Source: Nyssa sinensis
Taxonomy: Eukaryota > Streptophyta > Magnoliopsida > Cornales > Nyssaceae
Direction: 5' to 3'
Assembly: GCA_008638375.1 (NCBI GenBank)
Contig: CM018033.1
Location: 13,619,763 to 13,683,762, forward strand
Length of the DNA stretch: 64,000 nucleotides
Of the stretch, positions 58,301-61,057 are shown in pieces. Positions within the stretch are counted from its first letter, which is position 1, and each line of letters starts with the position of its first letter. The notes below the pieces were generated by a model that saw only the letters and a program-made list of their open reading frames with translations, was not told the DNA's origin and searched no databases. The position numbers and the translations under genes are program-made.

Positions 58301-58926
58301 TCCCAGATTGCTCTATGCTCTGGGAACTTAGTTTTTGACTGGGTCTGAAGGATTCTCATTGTGATGGTTGCAAGTGTATGTTGAAAGTGAAAACAACCTA
58401 AATATAAATTCTTTTGAGGACATGTTCTCCGACAACTCAACTCAACGAAGCCTTCTCTGGATTCTCCCTAAAATTTTGGGTTGGGTCATGGAATTTGATA
58501 TCCCGTTCTGCTATACCACCATAGTTCAGTCATTTTAGCATTTGCAGTAAGTACTATTGTGTATCTGTTGTAGTAATTCAATGACAAATTTTATTTGCAC
58601 TTTAGTTTATTAGTACTTAATCAGTGTTTCGGTAGGATGTAATTTGATCTTTTCTTTTAGTGAATGCAGGCACACTTAGTGCGGGCTGCTGAAGTTAAAA
58701 AAGCGATTGAGTGGATTATGTGCAATCTTGATGGTCACTATGCTGCTGATTCGGTTGCTGCTGCAATTGCACTCGGTGCAGCAGCAGCAGAAACAGCTCA
58801 AGAGAGTGATGGTCAAGTTGGTTATTTTCTGCCATATTCTCCTCAGAGGAATGCTGCCAAGGTTTCTTCAGTTCAGGGAAAGGCAAATGAAGCATCTAGT
58901 CCATCAAATATGTCAAGAAATTTCCG
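9059..58926 (+). CDS. VPS54: VPS54, GARP complex subunit (5' part, 8 exons, continues past the window)
   Basis: Spliced coding region of 1655 nt in eight exons (9059-9874, 16713-16775, 24632-24711, 35914-36031, 43267-43341, 54320-54476, 54667-54755, 58670-58926). Every junction is GT-AG and the frame stays open across all seven joins, giving 551 complete residues. The family is recognised by the N-terminal block [13 protein letters not shown] (residues 55-67), a helical coiled-coil stretch at about 185-265, then blocks such as [61 protein letters not shown] and [16 protein letters not shown]. Known role: VPS54 joins VPS51, VPS52 and VPS53 in the GARP complex, which tethers vesicles returning from endosomes to the trans-Golgi network. 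The family is about 1000 residues long, so the C-terminal Vps54 domain must lie downstream. Introns are 6838, 7856, 11202, 7235, 10978, 190, 3914 and at least 5074 bp. The identification is from memory of plant homologues. Confidence 0.93.
9875..10847 (+). other. VPS54 intron 1, first part
   Basis: No element recognised. A T-run followed by GATAAGT near 10385-10400 resembles the reverse complement of the LINE/SINE tail seen elsewhere in this gene. Confidence 0.5.
10848..11433. repeat. Tandem duplication, two ~300-bp copies
   Basis: Copy 1 is about 10848-11149 and copy 2 about 11150-11433, both beginning GCTCACA and containing GGTAAAAGTCCCTT, GATGATTGACATCGG and CCTTAGGCCCTCTAAGAAAG. They differ by scattered substitutions and small deletions, so the duplication is not recent. 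The - strand of copy 2 is open for 71 codons, but I do not recognise the product. Confidence 0.85.
11434..12847 (+). other. Intron 1 sequence, no gene; SINE-like piece at 11985-12050
   Basis: Near 11985 a T-run and GATAAGCTAATAG precede sequence whose reverse complement includes GGGTTCAACTCTCAACCC. It resembles the SINE family at 34711 and 39498, in the - orientation. The rest is unrecognised and may include decayed LINE. Confidence 0.4.
12848..13096 (-). mobile_element. LINE reverse transcriptase fragment
   Basis: The - strand reads [20 protein letters not shown] and [21 protein letters not shown], the fingers/palm region of plant L1 reverse transcriptase. The FADD catalytic motif that should follow is missing, so the copy is broken. 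Confidence 0.88.
13240..13412 (+). mobile_element. LINE 3' end fragment
   Basis: Frameshifted remnant of the end of LINE ORF2 and its 3' UTR, finishing TGTAAATACACATTACTTATCC and an A-run. It has the same tail type as other LINE copies in the window. A T-run of about 20 lies just upstream (13209-13236). Confidence 0.6.
13517..13543. repeat. (TA)n microsatellite
   Basis: Uninterrupted AT dinucleotides, about 13 units. Confidence 0.95.
13555..14079 (+). mobile_element. LINE fragment, left piece of an interrupted copy
   Basis: Broken translation matches the RT-connection and following part of plant L1 ORF2: [14 protein letters not shown], then [18 protein letters not shown], then [20 protein letters not shown]. 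It stops at a hAT-like insertion (14080-16064) and resumes at 16065. Many stops and frameshifts. Confidence 0.75.
14182..15559 (+). mobile_element. LINE, 5'-truncated, decayed (ORF2 3' half)
   Basis: Frameshifted coding traces: [55 protein letters not shown] and [19 protein letters not shown]. These are the zf-RVT zinc-finger region and C-terminus of plant L1 ORF2. It ends with a typical 3' UTR and CCAATAAAAAAAAA. The region near 15000-15150 looks partly duplicated. A T-run then a G-run (15161-15220) disrupts the coding part. Confidence 0.82.
15161..15220. repeat. Poly-T then poly-G tract inside a LINE
   Basis: Several T-runs broken by C or G lead straight into 17 consecutive G (15204-15220). 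The same arrangement occurs in another LINE at 25805-25850. Confidence 0.9.
15668..15811 (-). mobile_element. SINE with a 41-bp target duplication
   Basis: On the - strand: GCGGATGCCACTTTC at the start, GGTGGGATTGGTCCCCCGG in the middle, and a 3' end GAGTTATC followed by A8. It is flanked by two 41-bp direct repeats (15627-15667 and 15812-15852) with a single mismatch. The interrupted sequence is a hAT-like element whose relative at 40640-40720 has only one copy of that segment, which confirms the duplication came with the insertion. Confidence 0.8.
16065..16340 (+). mobile_element. LINE fragment, right piece of the interrupted copy
   Basis: [27 protein letters not shown] translation continues the LINE of 13555-14079 after the hAT-like insertion. 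Confidence 0.65.
16341..16712 (+). other. End of VPS54 intron 1
   Basis: No element recognised. T-rich tracts (16640-16700) precede the acceptor TTGTACACAG. Confidence 0.6.
16713..16775 (+). CDS. VPS54: VPS54 exon 2 (residues 273-293)
   Basis: A 63-bp exon of 21 codons, phase 0 at both ends. The acceptor is TTGTACACAG and the donor GTATGTTC. It reads [18 protein letters not shown] and then HLL, an exact fit to the conserved VPS54 block that follows the coiled coil. It is isolated between introns of 6.8 and 7.9 kb and is too short to stand out as an open frame. It was found by looking for the missing conserved block. Confidence 0.92.
16776..16947 (+). other. Start of VPS54 intron 2
   Basis: Plain AT-rich intron sequence, nothing recognised. 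Confidence 0.6.
16948..16970. repeat. (TA)n microsatellite
   Basis: TATATA run in which a hAT-like element appears to have been inserted; TA repeats resume on the other side at 17478. Confidence 0.9.
16971..17477. mobile_element. hAT-like non-autonomous element (GGGCTGGCTC ends)
   Basis: The left end is TAGGGCTGGCTCAATC, and the right end in reverse complement is CAGAGCCGGCTTTA. Inside is a partial duplication: two phrases of the type CAAATTTTATNNATNTATAGTATAAT. The same family with an 8-bp target duplication is at 49669-51434. Confidence 0.65.
17478..17517. repeat. (TA)n(CA)n compound microsatellite
   Basis: About 12 TA followed by about 9 CA units. Confidence 0.92.
17518..17889 (+). other. 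Intron 2 sequence, nothing recognised
   Basis: AT-rich, with a T-run at 17671-17689. Confidence 0.5.
18383..18421 (+). promoter_or_regulatory. USE + TATA motif pair (plant snRNA-promoter-like), first
   Basis: AGTCCCACATCG at 18383-18394 is a perfect match to the plant upstream sequence element RTCCCACATCG. TATAAAA follows at 18415-18421, 20 bp after it. No snRNA is recognised downstream. Confidence 0.45.
18465..18515 (+). promoter_or_regulatory. USE + TATA motif pair, second
   Basis: CTCCCACATCG (18465-18475, one base off the USE consensus) is followed by TATAAAA (18509-18515), 33 bp after it. Confidence 0.4.
18846..19270 (+). other. Intron 2 sequence, nothing firm
   Basis: Contains TTTTTTTGATAACTAACTATTCGG near 19130, resembling a reverse LINE/SINE tail. 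Confidence 0.4.
19271..19530. mobile_element. Possible relic of the CTAAGAAGCAYGGACA hAT-like family
   Basis: Starts CCTAAGAAGCATGAACAC and holds many GTGTTNGAC/ACAC phrases, as in the copies at 14080 and 61081. Ends are not resolved. Confidence 0.35.
19968..20036 (-). repeat. Fragment of the intron-8 repeat family
   Basis: The reverse complement reads GATACTCCCGATACCATTACACC, almost the same as the 3' end of the repeat at 59871-60616. Confidence 0.6.
20037..21797 (+). other. Intron 2 sequence, no element recognised
   Basis: About 1.8 kb of AT-rich sequence with no coding trace, terminal repeats or tandem repeats that I can support. The 66-codon frame at 20239-20439 is unrecognised. Confidence 0.4.
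21803..24363 (+). mobile_element. Solo LTR (2.56 kb), probably Ty3/gypsy
   Basis: Starts TGTAGTGACCTGGAATA and ends GGGTCGTGACA, i.e. TG...CA with short inverted ends. Flanks are ATAGT (21798-21802) and TTAGT (24364-24368), a 5-bp duplication with one change. No coding domains. Phrases GGCAATTTGGTAATTTT and ACTGGGCCGTTGTGCTCACCC recall the larger LTR at 98-5389, in the opposite orientation. A 3' part of the same family is present at 41196-41990. Confidence 0.7.
23730..23850. repeat. Short direct repeats (CCGGT phrases) in the solo LTR
   Basis: GGTGACCTACAAGCGGTCT occurs twice in tandem (about 23813-23835), surrounded by AACCGGT motifs. Confidence 0.6.
24369..24631 (+). other. End of VPS54 intron 2
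   Basis: Nothing recognised; acceptor CTGTTGATAG. Confidence 0.6.
24632..24711 (+). CDS. VPS54: VPS54 exon 3 (residues 294-319 plus 2 nt)
   Basis: An 80-bp exon reading [18 protein letters not shown] and then AASIDSIN, with acceptor TTGATAG and donor GTTAGTCT. It ends with two bases (AG) of a serine codon that is completed by the first base of exon 4, giving INSILSAEF across the junction as expected for the family. Confidence 0.92.
24970..25080 (+). mobile_element. LINE fragment (zf-RVT start)
   Basis: Reads [18 protein letters not shown], the DWE-motif segment ahead of the zf-RVT domain in plant L1 ORF2. Isolated short piece. Confidence 0.6.
25081..25437 (+). other. Purine-rich intron 3 sequence
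   Basis: GGAAGGA/GGAGGAGG-rich, resembling the MITE at 7903-8397 in composition. No boundaries found. Confidence 0.4.
25438..26215 (+). mobile_element. LINE with internal deletion
   Basis: RT traces ([10 protein letters not shown], then in another frame [32 protein letters not shown]) jump directly to zf-RVT traces ([63 protein letters not shown]). About 1 kb of ORF2 between the two is missing. A T/G homopolymer tract sits in the zf-RVT part. Confidence 0.82.
25805..25850. repeat. Poly-T then poly-G tract inside a LINE
   Basis: T15, G, T4, then 26 consecutive G (25825-25850). It replaces a short stretch of the zf-RVT coding sequence. Confidence 0.92.
26440..27235 (+). mobile_element. LINE 3' end, decayed
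   Basis: Traces [30 protein letters not shown] joined to STSHLFLHC (across a small insertion), and SLFGCCWVM, then a 3' UTR ending CATTAATATAGTGCATC and TTCTTGTCAAAAAAAG. A 17-T run interrupts it at about 27071. Confidence 0.75.
26787..26808 (-). mobile_element. 22-bp tail-only insertion
   Basis: T8 followed by GATCGGTATCTAGG, flanked by the perfect 11-bp direct repeat AGGATGAATCT (26776-26786, 26809-26819). Removing it with one repeat restores the LINE reading [15 protein letters not shown]. Confidence 0.8.
27236..27539 (+). other. Intron 3 sequence, nothing recognised
   Basis: AT-rich, no coding trace. Confidence 0.5.
27559..27582 (+). mobile_element. 24-bp tail-only insertion
   Basis: ACCTATC followed by an A-rich run, flanked by a perfect 19-bp direct repeat AATAATGGGGGAAATGGGC (27540-27558, 27583-27601). 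This is the tail of the SINE/LINE family with no body. Confidence 0.82.
27602..28024 (+). other. Intron 3 sequence before the LTR element
   Basis: No recognised element or gene. Confidence 0.45.
28030..29386 (+). repeat. 5' LTR (with nested insertion)
   Basis: Outside the insertion it matches the 3' LTR phrase by phrase: TTTATTTTGGAACTTTATTG, GGATTTGATTTAGTTTCCAC, TTGCCTATATAAAG (likely the LTR TATA box) and TCTACTGGTTYTGCAT. Confidence 0.85.
28084..29142. mobile_element. 1.06 kb MITE-like element inside the 5' LTR
   Basis: The intact 3' LTR reads GATTTAGTTTTCAT where the 5' LTR is split, which fixes the boundaries to within a base or two. The ends (GGTGGCGTATGGTAACATT and, reversed, AGGGCTCGTTTGATAATG) form imperfect inverted repeats rich in GTTTTC motifs, common among plant MITEs. 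It contains a (CA)n(TA)n microsatellite at 28271-28305. No target duplication is visible. Confidence 0.7.
29461..29850. repeat. Tandem duplication (189-bp period) in the LTR element interior
   Basis: TGTTATTGTTCATAATATCA starts at 29461 and again at 29650. Both copies continue with CATCAYC-rich sequence and TCACCACCATGCAACAGGTC. Confidence 0.85.
29851..31626 (+). other. Interior of the LTR element, unrecognised
   Basis: Pyrimidine-rich, with many AACCCA/CCAAGCCC phrases. Frames at 29591-30058 and 30845-31279 are open but match no retroelement protein I know and have low-complexity composition. I make no call. Confidence 0.5.
31627..32773 (+). pseudogene. Captured PDS5-like gene fragment, intronless and broken
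   Basis: Known role of PDS5: a HEAT-repeat protein that binds cohesin and controls sister-chromatid cohesion. Successive frames give [31 protein letters not shown] then [96 protein letters not shown] and [19 protein letters not shown]. They follow the order of roughly the first 230-250 residues of plant PDS5, with no introns. At least three frameshifts and stops break it. Same strand as the LTR element. It is a processed capture, not a working gene. Confidence 0.78.
32211..32773 (+). repeat. 282-bp tandem duplication inside the captured fragment
   Basis: ACTCAAAATGCTNCCTCTC begins at 32211 and 32493. The two copies are nearly identical over their whole length, so this duplication is younger than the capture. 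Confidence 0.9.
32774..33077 (+). other. 3' interior of the LTR element, open frame of unknown origin
   Basis: The frame continues without stop from the duplicated block to 33145 and reads [37 protein letters not shown] and more. I do not recognise it, and it does not fit PDS5, so it may be a second captured gene piece. It ends at the polypurine tract. Confidence 0.45.
33078..33350 (+). repeat. 3' LTR (273 bp)
   Basis: Uninterrupted copy of the LTR: TGGTGTTCATG... to ...GCATGA, with TTGCCTATATAAAG in the middle. Confidence 0.85.
33356..34539 (+). other. Intron 3 sequence with poly-C tracts
   Basis: C14 at 34057-34070 and C12 at 34219-34230, each preceded by AAAATYCT- or AATTCTA-type sequence, within an AT-rich region (33620-34260) that may be a decayed DNA element starting at GGGCTAGGGTTGGC. 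No gene. Confidence 0.45.
34554..34571 (-). mobile_element. 18-bp tail-only insertion
   Basis: On the - strand TTGACTTATC followed by A7, flanked by the perfect 14-bp direct repeat TACATATTTACTTA (34540-34553, 34572-34585). Confidence 0.8.
34711..34812 (+). mobile_element. Short tRNA-derived SINE
   Basis: Body CCTTTGGGGTTGAATGAGTT, a palindromic GTAATATCCCCAAG segment, a B-box-like TTTCAACTCCC, and a 3' end CACACACCTATCC with an A-run. Flanked by 18-bp repeats TATCTCTKGCCACTTCAA (34693-34710, 34813-34830; one mismatch). A second copy is at 39498-39616. Confidence 0.75.
35040..35071 (-). mobile_element. 32-bp tail-only insertion (less certain)
   Basis: T-rich run then ATTTGATAGGTAATTCTA, i.e. 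on the - strand TTACCTATC plus A-rich tail. Flanked by TTAGGCTTCTT and TTAGGCCTCTT (35029-35039, 35072-35082), an 11-bp duplication with one mismatch. Confidence 0.6.
35083..35913 (+). other. End of VPS54 intron 3
   Basis: T-rich, nothing recognised; acceptor TTCTTGTAG. Confidence 0.55.
35914..36031 (+). CDS. VPS54: VPS54 exon 4 (residues 320-359)
   Basis: A 118-bp exon with acceptor TTCTTGTAG and donor GTAAGCAT. It reads [19 protein letters not shown], then [20 protein letters not shown]. The last part is variable between plants and the first part is conserved. It ends in phase 0. Confidence 0.92.
36032..36885 (+). other. Start of VPS54 intron 4
   Basis: No element recognised. The frame at 36120-36350 is open for 76 codons but has no recognised product. 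Confidence 0.5.
36886..37093. repeat. 104-bp tandem duplication
   Basis: Copy 1 36886-36989, copy 2 36990-37093. Both contain TCAAATAATATTATCT and ACTGTAACTTGAAATGTGAA, with few differences. Confidence 0.9.
37094..37549 (+). other. Intron 4 sequence, nothing recognised
   Basis: No coding trace or repeat structure found. Confidence 0.5.
37550..39415 (-). mobile_element. LINE, 5'-truncated, RT to 3' tail
   Basis: On the - strand from 39415: [30 protein letters not shown] (RT), then an open stretch [35 protein letters not shown] and [18 protein letters not shown]. Decayed zf-RVT traces and a 3' end GTTTACCTATC with A12 (plus strand 37552-37570) complete it. Stops and frameshifts throughout; the segment with the FADD motif is lost. 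Confidence 0.82.
39498..39616 (+). mobile_element. Short tRNA-derived SINE, second copy
   Basis: Matches 34711-34812: CTTGGGGTTGGATGAATTGG, GGGTAATATCCCCAAG, B-box-like GGATCAACTCCC, 3' end CCACTTACCTATCG and A12. Flanked by ACACTAGCAG and ACACTGGCAG (39488-39497, 39617-39626). Confidence 0.75.
39640..40440 (+). mobile_element. LINE fragment, decayed
   Basis: Traces of ORF2 after the [27 protein letters not shown] in the LAGWKxxYLS position, and [21 protein letters not shown]. Orientation is opposite to the LINE just upstream. Confidence 0.65.
40470..40800 (+). mobile_element. hAT-like element of the CTAAGAAGCACGGACA family, partial
   Basis: Begins CTTAAGCAGCCCGAGACAC with GACACGGACACGTGGACACG. 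The interior shares GATATTAAAATAA and CATTAAATAAAAATTC with the copies at 14080-16064 and 61081-61599. The right end is not resolved. Confidence 0.55.
40801..41195 (+). other. Intron 4 sequence, nothing firm
   Basis: Unrecognised, no repeat structure supported. Confidence 0.4.
41196..41990 (-). mobile_element. LTR fragment of the 21803-24363 family
   Basis: Starts TGTCAAGGCCCGATTCCC and continues TGTGAACCCATTTATTGAG, matching the reverse complement of the 3' end of the intron-2 solo LTR (TGTCACGACCCAAG, GTGAACCCATTAAT). The block of ACCAGTYRA-type motifs at 41500-41625 parallels the CCGGT block of that LTR. The far end is indistinct. Confidence 0.65.
41991..43266 (+). other. End of VPS54 intron 4
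   Basis: Mostly unrecognised. 42495-42700 contains GGTCCCAGATTATAAG and GGGCCCTGATAAAA, perhaps a hAT-like remnant. Acceptor TTATTAG. Confidence 0.4.
43267..43341 (+). CDS. VPS54: VPS54 exon 5 (residues 360-384)
   Basis: A 75-bp exon, phase 0 at both ends, with acceptor TTATTAG and donor GTGTGTAT. It reads [14 protein letters not shown] and [11 protein letters not shown]. The acidic start continues the variable loop of exon 4, and the hydrophobic end joins directly to [10 protein letters not shown] of exon 6, a strongly conserved VPS54 block. Confidence 0.92.
43342..44653 (+). other. Start of VPS54 intron 5
   Basis: AT-rich, no element supported. Two small C/A-runs near 43745-43790. Confidence 0.45.
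44654..44773. repeat. 60-bp tandem duplication
   Basis: Copies 44654-44713 and 44714-44773 share TTAGAGAACTATGGGAGCAA and RRAGATCATAT, with about six differences. Confidence 0.88.
44950..46041 (+). mobile_element. LINE 5' part (ORF1-like), broken
   Basis: Runs of frames with [20 protein letters not shown] and [14 protein letters not shown], the form of the 'G-P-LHLW ... G-G-F' segment in plant LINE ORF1 proteins of the DUF4283 type. Stops and shifts separate the pieces. It continues into the endonuclease region after the hAT-like insertion. Confidence 0.55.
46050..47526. mobile_element. hAT-like element inserted in the LINE
   Basis: Ends TAGGGCTGCATATTG and, reversed, AAGGGCTGCAAGTCGG. Flanks GCTAGAAA (46042-46049) and GCTAGATA (47527-47534) form an 8-bp duplication with one change, typical of hAT. 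Subterminal GGGCTTGAG / CCCAAGCCCA repeats occur at both ends. No transposase. It contains a nested MITE. Confidence 0.78.
46448..46921. mobile_element. MITE with ~130-bp terminal inverted repeats, MULE-like
   Basis: Left arm GGGTAAATTATACTGACC... pairs with the right arm, whose reverse complement is GGGTAAATTAAACTGACC..., for about 130 bases each, so the element can fold on itself. Perfect 9-bp flanks AATAAAAAA (46439-46447, 46922-46930). The two arms carry internal repeats of GAGGTTTCTGAAA. Confidence 0.87.
47535..49090 (+). mobile_element. LINE ORF2 endonuclease region, broken
   Basis: Frames give [40 protein letters not shown], then [34 protein letters not shown] and [15 protein letters not shown]. 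These are successive motifs of the apurinic/apyrimidinic-type endonuclease of plant L1 elements ([15 protein letters not shown]). Several frameshifts; the copy stops near 49090 with no RT. Confidence 0.85.
49091..49660 (+). other. Intron 5 sequence, nothing recognised
   Basis: ATT/ATC-rich simple sequence at 49110-49260, otherwise plain. Confidence 0.45.
49669..51434. mobile_element. hAT-like element (GGGCTGACTC ends) with a LINE inside
   Basis: Left end CGGGCTGACTCTACC, right end reversed CAGGGTTGGCTCAAAAG. Perfect 8-bp flanks ATAGGCGC (49661-49668, 51435-51442). Without the LINE and its duplicated target it is about 510 bp, like the relative at 16971-17477. Confidence 0.85.
49888..51121 (-). 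mobile_element. Young 5'-truncated LINE insertion
   Basis: Flanked by a perfect 18-bp repeat AAAAGGCCTATAAATGTT (49870-49887, 51122-51139). The - strand reads [32 protein letters not shown], then after one frameshift at about 50680 [58 protein letters not shown] and [20 protein letters not shown], to a stop at 49966. The zf-RVT cysteines and histidines are intact. The 3' end is CTCTTACTTATC and an A-run. Only one frameshift in about 1.1 kb of coding sequence marks it as the youngest LINE here. Confidence 0.92.
51459..52168 (+). mobile_element. Tandem array of very small LTR elements (TRIM/SMART-like)
   Basis: A ~72-bp sequence starting TGTTAGAGAATATAATAAT and ending GATTTCACA occurs at about 51459-51531, 51634-51706, 51707-51760 (partial), 51846-51958 (rearranged) and 52062-52133. 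Between copies lie ~100-bp spacers. Two begin at the LTR end with TGATATCCGAG or TGGTATTAGAGCAGG, the initiator-tRNA-Met primer-binding site, and end with a purine-rich GTGAGGGGGCG or similar before the next LTR. The layout LTR-PBS-spacer-PPT-LTR repeats two to three times with shared LTRs. A 35-bp inverted copy of the LTR start closes the array (52134-52168). Confidence 0.75.
52169..53600 (-). mobile_element. LINE, RT to zf-RVT, catalytic motif lost
   Basis: On the - strand: [14 protein letters not shown] start near 53590, [20 protein letters not shown] (53475-53415), LGLPLG-type region near 53270, then [38 protein letters not shown] and [19 protein letters not shown], and [12 protein letters not shown]. 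The RT motif FADD reads FANN, so both metal-binding aspartates are changed. It stops at 52169, next to the small-LTR array, without a tail. Confidence 0.82.
53601..53890 (-). mobile_element. Separate LINE zf-RVT fragment
   Basis: On the - strand: [20 protein letters not shown] and INQRFVGWLGGA-like traces, i.e. the 3' part of ORF2 lying directly upstream of the RT part of the neighbouring LINE. The order shows that two copies are joined. Confidence 0.6.
53891..54319 (+). other. End of VPS54 intron 5
   Basis: Nothing recognised; acceptor TATTTTCAG. Confidence 0.55.
54320..54476 (+). CDS. VPS54: VPS54 exon 6 (residues 385-436 plus 1 nt)
   Basis: A 157-bp exon that starts GCAAAACTC after TATTTTCAG. 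It reads [19 protein letters not shown], then [20 protein letters not shown], then [13 protein letters not shown]. The donor is GTTAGTTC. A longer open frame begins upstream at 54227, but that part is intron: its residues do not match the family and the acceptor CAG lies inside it. Confidence 0.93.
54477..54666 (+). other. VPS54 intron 6
   Basis: A 190-bp AT-rich intron, GTTAGTTC to TTGGCCAG. No inserted element is visible. It shows what the other introns may have looked like before transposon growth. Confidence 0.8.
54667..54755 (+). CDS. VPS54: VPS54 exon 7 (residues 437-466)
   Basis: An 89-bp exon, acceptor TTGGCCAG, donor GTAATGTA. It reads [18 protein letters not shown], then [12 protein letters not shown], and follows exon 6 after an intron of only 190 bp, the one short intron of the gene in this window. 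It ends in phase 0 and joins to [15 protein letters not shown] in exon 8. Confidence 0.92.
54756..55780 (+). other. Start of VPS54 intron 7
   Basis: No element supported. A short ATT microsatellite lies at 55650-55670. Confidence 0.5.
55791..56672. mobile_element. Mutator-like non-autonomous element (882 bp)
   Basis: Ends AATGATCAAAATTTCGTTTC and, reversed, AAGGATCAAAATTTCAGTTT, with perfect 10-bp flanks GGTTGCATCC (55781-55790, 56673-56682). Subterminal GTTTCC/GGAAAC repeats at both ends. The AT-rich middle has no transposase. Confidence 0.85.
56683..57602 (+). other. Intron 7 sequence, nothing recognised
   Basis: Contains TACTTATTTATCAAAAAAG at about 56706, a possible further tail-only insertion (short AATCTT repeats only). 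Confidence 0.4.
57603..57655 (-). mobile_element. SINE 3' fragment
   Basis: On the - strand: CCACCCCAAGGGCCACTTAC and CTATCATAAAA, matching the end of the SINE at 39498-39616. Confidence 0.5.
57701..57940 (+). mobile_element. Full-length tRNA-derived SINE
   Basis: A box GTTGCTCAGGTGG and B box GGTTTGAGTCTCC lie in the first 85 bases. The body ends GGTTCTTGGGTTATC and an A-rich tail. Perfect direct repeats TTAGTATTTGTTAGGA (57685-57700, 57941-57956), extendable by five A. Confidence 0.88.
57957..58669 (+). other. End of VPS54 intron 7
   Basis: Nothing recognised apart from TTTTTGATAAGAAATGG near 58251. Acceptor GAATGCAG. Confidence 0.5.
58670..58926 (+). CDS. VPS54: VPS54 exon 8 (residues 467-551 plus 2 nt)
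   Basis: A 257-bp exon, acceptor GAATGCAG. It reads [36 protein letters not shown], an alanine run and AETAQE, then a variable Ser/Pro-rich stretch and [10 protein letters not shown]. The donor is the weak GTGATCCC after the bases CG of the final arginine codon. The next conserved block of the family (starting ADVLREN) is not found before 64000, so intron 8 exceeds 5 kb. Confidence 0.92.
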
Positions 58927-58934
58927 GTGATCCC

Positions 58935-59061
58935 TTGTCCCTTGGTGTTAATCTTGTGATATTATTCATATGTTAGGGATTACATCTAGCTTTTGCTTTG
59001 TCCCTTGGTGTTAATCTTGTGATATTATTCATATGTTAGGGATTACATCTAGCTTTTGCTT
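58935..59061. repeat. 63-bp perfect tandem duplication next to the exon 8 donor
   Basis: Copies 58935-58997 and 58998-59060 are identical, containing CCCTTGGTGTTAATCTTG and GGGATTACATCTAGC. Confidence 0.95.
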
Positions 59062-59870
59062 ACTTCATTAGAAAAAATCGTCTGATGTTGAGATTCAGAA
59101 ATTGGATATTTCTATTAAATATTATCTGCTAAATTTGTTTATGGAGATTTTGCAATATAATTTCTCTTCCTTTTGCTGACATTAGCCTGCAGCTTTAGCA
59201 TTGTTTTCATATGCATTCGTCGTGAAGATTTTCATAGAGAGATTTATCTTAAAAAATGTTATATAGATAATGCATGCTCTGTTTAACATAGTTTGTGACC
59301 AGTACAGCAAGTTCCTCTGGCAGCAGTTGTGAGAAAATTCTGAGTAGAGATAACTGGAAAGATAAGTGAGTAATAACTGATTCTGTAGATGAAAAATAAT
59401 ATGATGTAGAAACATGCATAGGGTGCATTCCACCCACTAATTAAATTTAAAAAGAAGAATATCATCAAATTTTTCATTTGCTTTTTAACTCCTCTTTTTG
59501 GATTTCATCTGGAATGATTGGTTTGAATTTGGGAAAATTACAGTTTTCAGAGAGTGTATTCTGATGGGCTGCTTATGATGGCAGAACTTCCTCACTTGTG
59601 ACAGCCATTAACAAAAATAATAAAATAACATAAAATGTGGAATATTGTGGTTCTTATCAGTGTACACAGTCCTACCATTTTCTCTTTTTGTCTTTTTGCA
59701 CATACTGTAGGAGAGGGAATTCCTAAATCCAAGAATTTGTTGGCAGATTCTTCCAATAAAGAGAAGAAAATATGCAATTCTTTATGAAATTCTTTAAATA
59801 TGTGCACCAAAAGGGCAAATAAAACTATATTGAACGTTTCTAAAGGATTTAGTTGTGGGCATGGTTTTAA
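59062..59870 (+). other. Intron 8 sequence, nothing recognised
   Basis: AT-rich, no structure supported. Confidence 0.5.
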
Positions 59871-60616
59871 ATAATGACCGTTACATATTGGTTTTTTGAC
59901 CCTCCGATATCGATACAGGCCGATATATCAGTGACCAAAATTCATAGCCTTATCGACCGATACTGTTACGTATCGGCCATTACGCCCGTTGCAGGACCGT
60001 TATGCTCGTTACATGACTATTACAGTTGTTTTGAGTTCTTTTTTTTTCAAATTTTTAATTTTTAAATTTTATTTTATTTTTTGCGTAATTCTTATGATTT
60101 TATTTTTATAAGATTTATATATAAGAGAGATATTTAACAAAATAATCTAAAAAATTTAGAAGGGTTATCAAAACATTCGGACCAATACGACATCAAAAAG
60201 GCCTCTTGGCCTTTAATTTTTATTTTTTATTCCATAACTAATTATACTAAATTGATTTTCATGCTTATAATCATTTTTTGTTATTATTTATATTACTTGT
60301 TGTATTGTTATTCGAATTAAATGATACTTATTATTAGTTTAACTTTAAAAAATTCACATAAAATAATAAAATATATTCTTATGTGTTATTTAAAAGAAAT
60401 TTATTTTTAGGTGTTAGAAAATTGAAAAATAAAAGCAAAAAATATTAAAATGTGATAAATTGTAGTTAAGATGTGTATTAGTGATTTTTATGAGATTTGT
60501 TAGTGTTTGAAAAGAATTCACCATTGTTGTTAATGATTTCCGTAATAGGTGTCCCGATACTCCCAATACCATTACACTGAGATCACGTCATATCCCATGA
60601 TTGCGACTTAATCCAT
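59871..60616 (+). repeat. ~700-bp dispersed repeat, copy 1
   Basis: Begins TTAAATAATGACCGTTACAT and runs through GACCAAAATTCATAGCC, AAGAGAGATATTTAACAAAA and TTTCATGCTTATAAT to CCCGATACTCCCAATACC. Copy 2 (61058-62310) shares these phrases in the same order, and a fragment lies at 19968-20036. Class unknown. Confidence 0.75.
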
Positions 60617-60929
60617 GATTGTGGGGGTAGTTGACCTTTCCTAAATGTGGATGAGGGGACAATATATACGATGAAGATGGAGACTCGTGGGAGCCACCAT
60701 CCCTTGATAGTCCTAGAGCTTCTTTAAATAAAAAAAATTGTCAAAACTAGACATTTTTTTTACGGATCCAAGATCTGTTCACTTTTGTTAATAGTTGTTT
60801 TCCTTGGTGGGATCACTAGTGTGGAGAGGGCCCGCTATGTAGATCCTTTTTGGGGTTGTTTTGGATAACGCAAATTGATAGGCCATGATTGCTGATTGAG
60901 GGAGTGGTAGTTATGGTACGTTTGTTTTC
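60617..60929 (+). other. Intron 8 sequence between repeats
   Basis: No firm feature. Confidence 0.4.
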
Positions 60930-61057
60930 GTAGACCACTAAATGATTGAGAGTTGGAGGAAGTAGGAGAGTTCTTTGGTCCTGTATGGCAGCTCCTAGCT
61001 TCTTTGGAGGAGCAATACTTATGATTGGTTGGTTGGTTCTAATAGAGGTACATTGGA
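60930..61057 (+). mobile_element. LINE fragment
   Basis: Reads NDWELEEVGEFF with nearby LINE-like traces, the DWE segment before zf-RVT. The rest of this LINE may resume at 62345. Confidence 0.55.
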
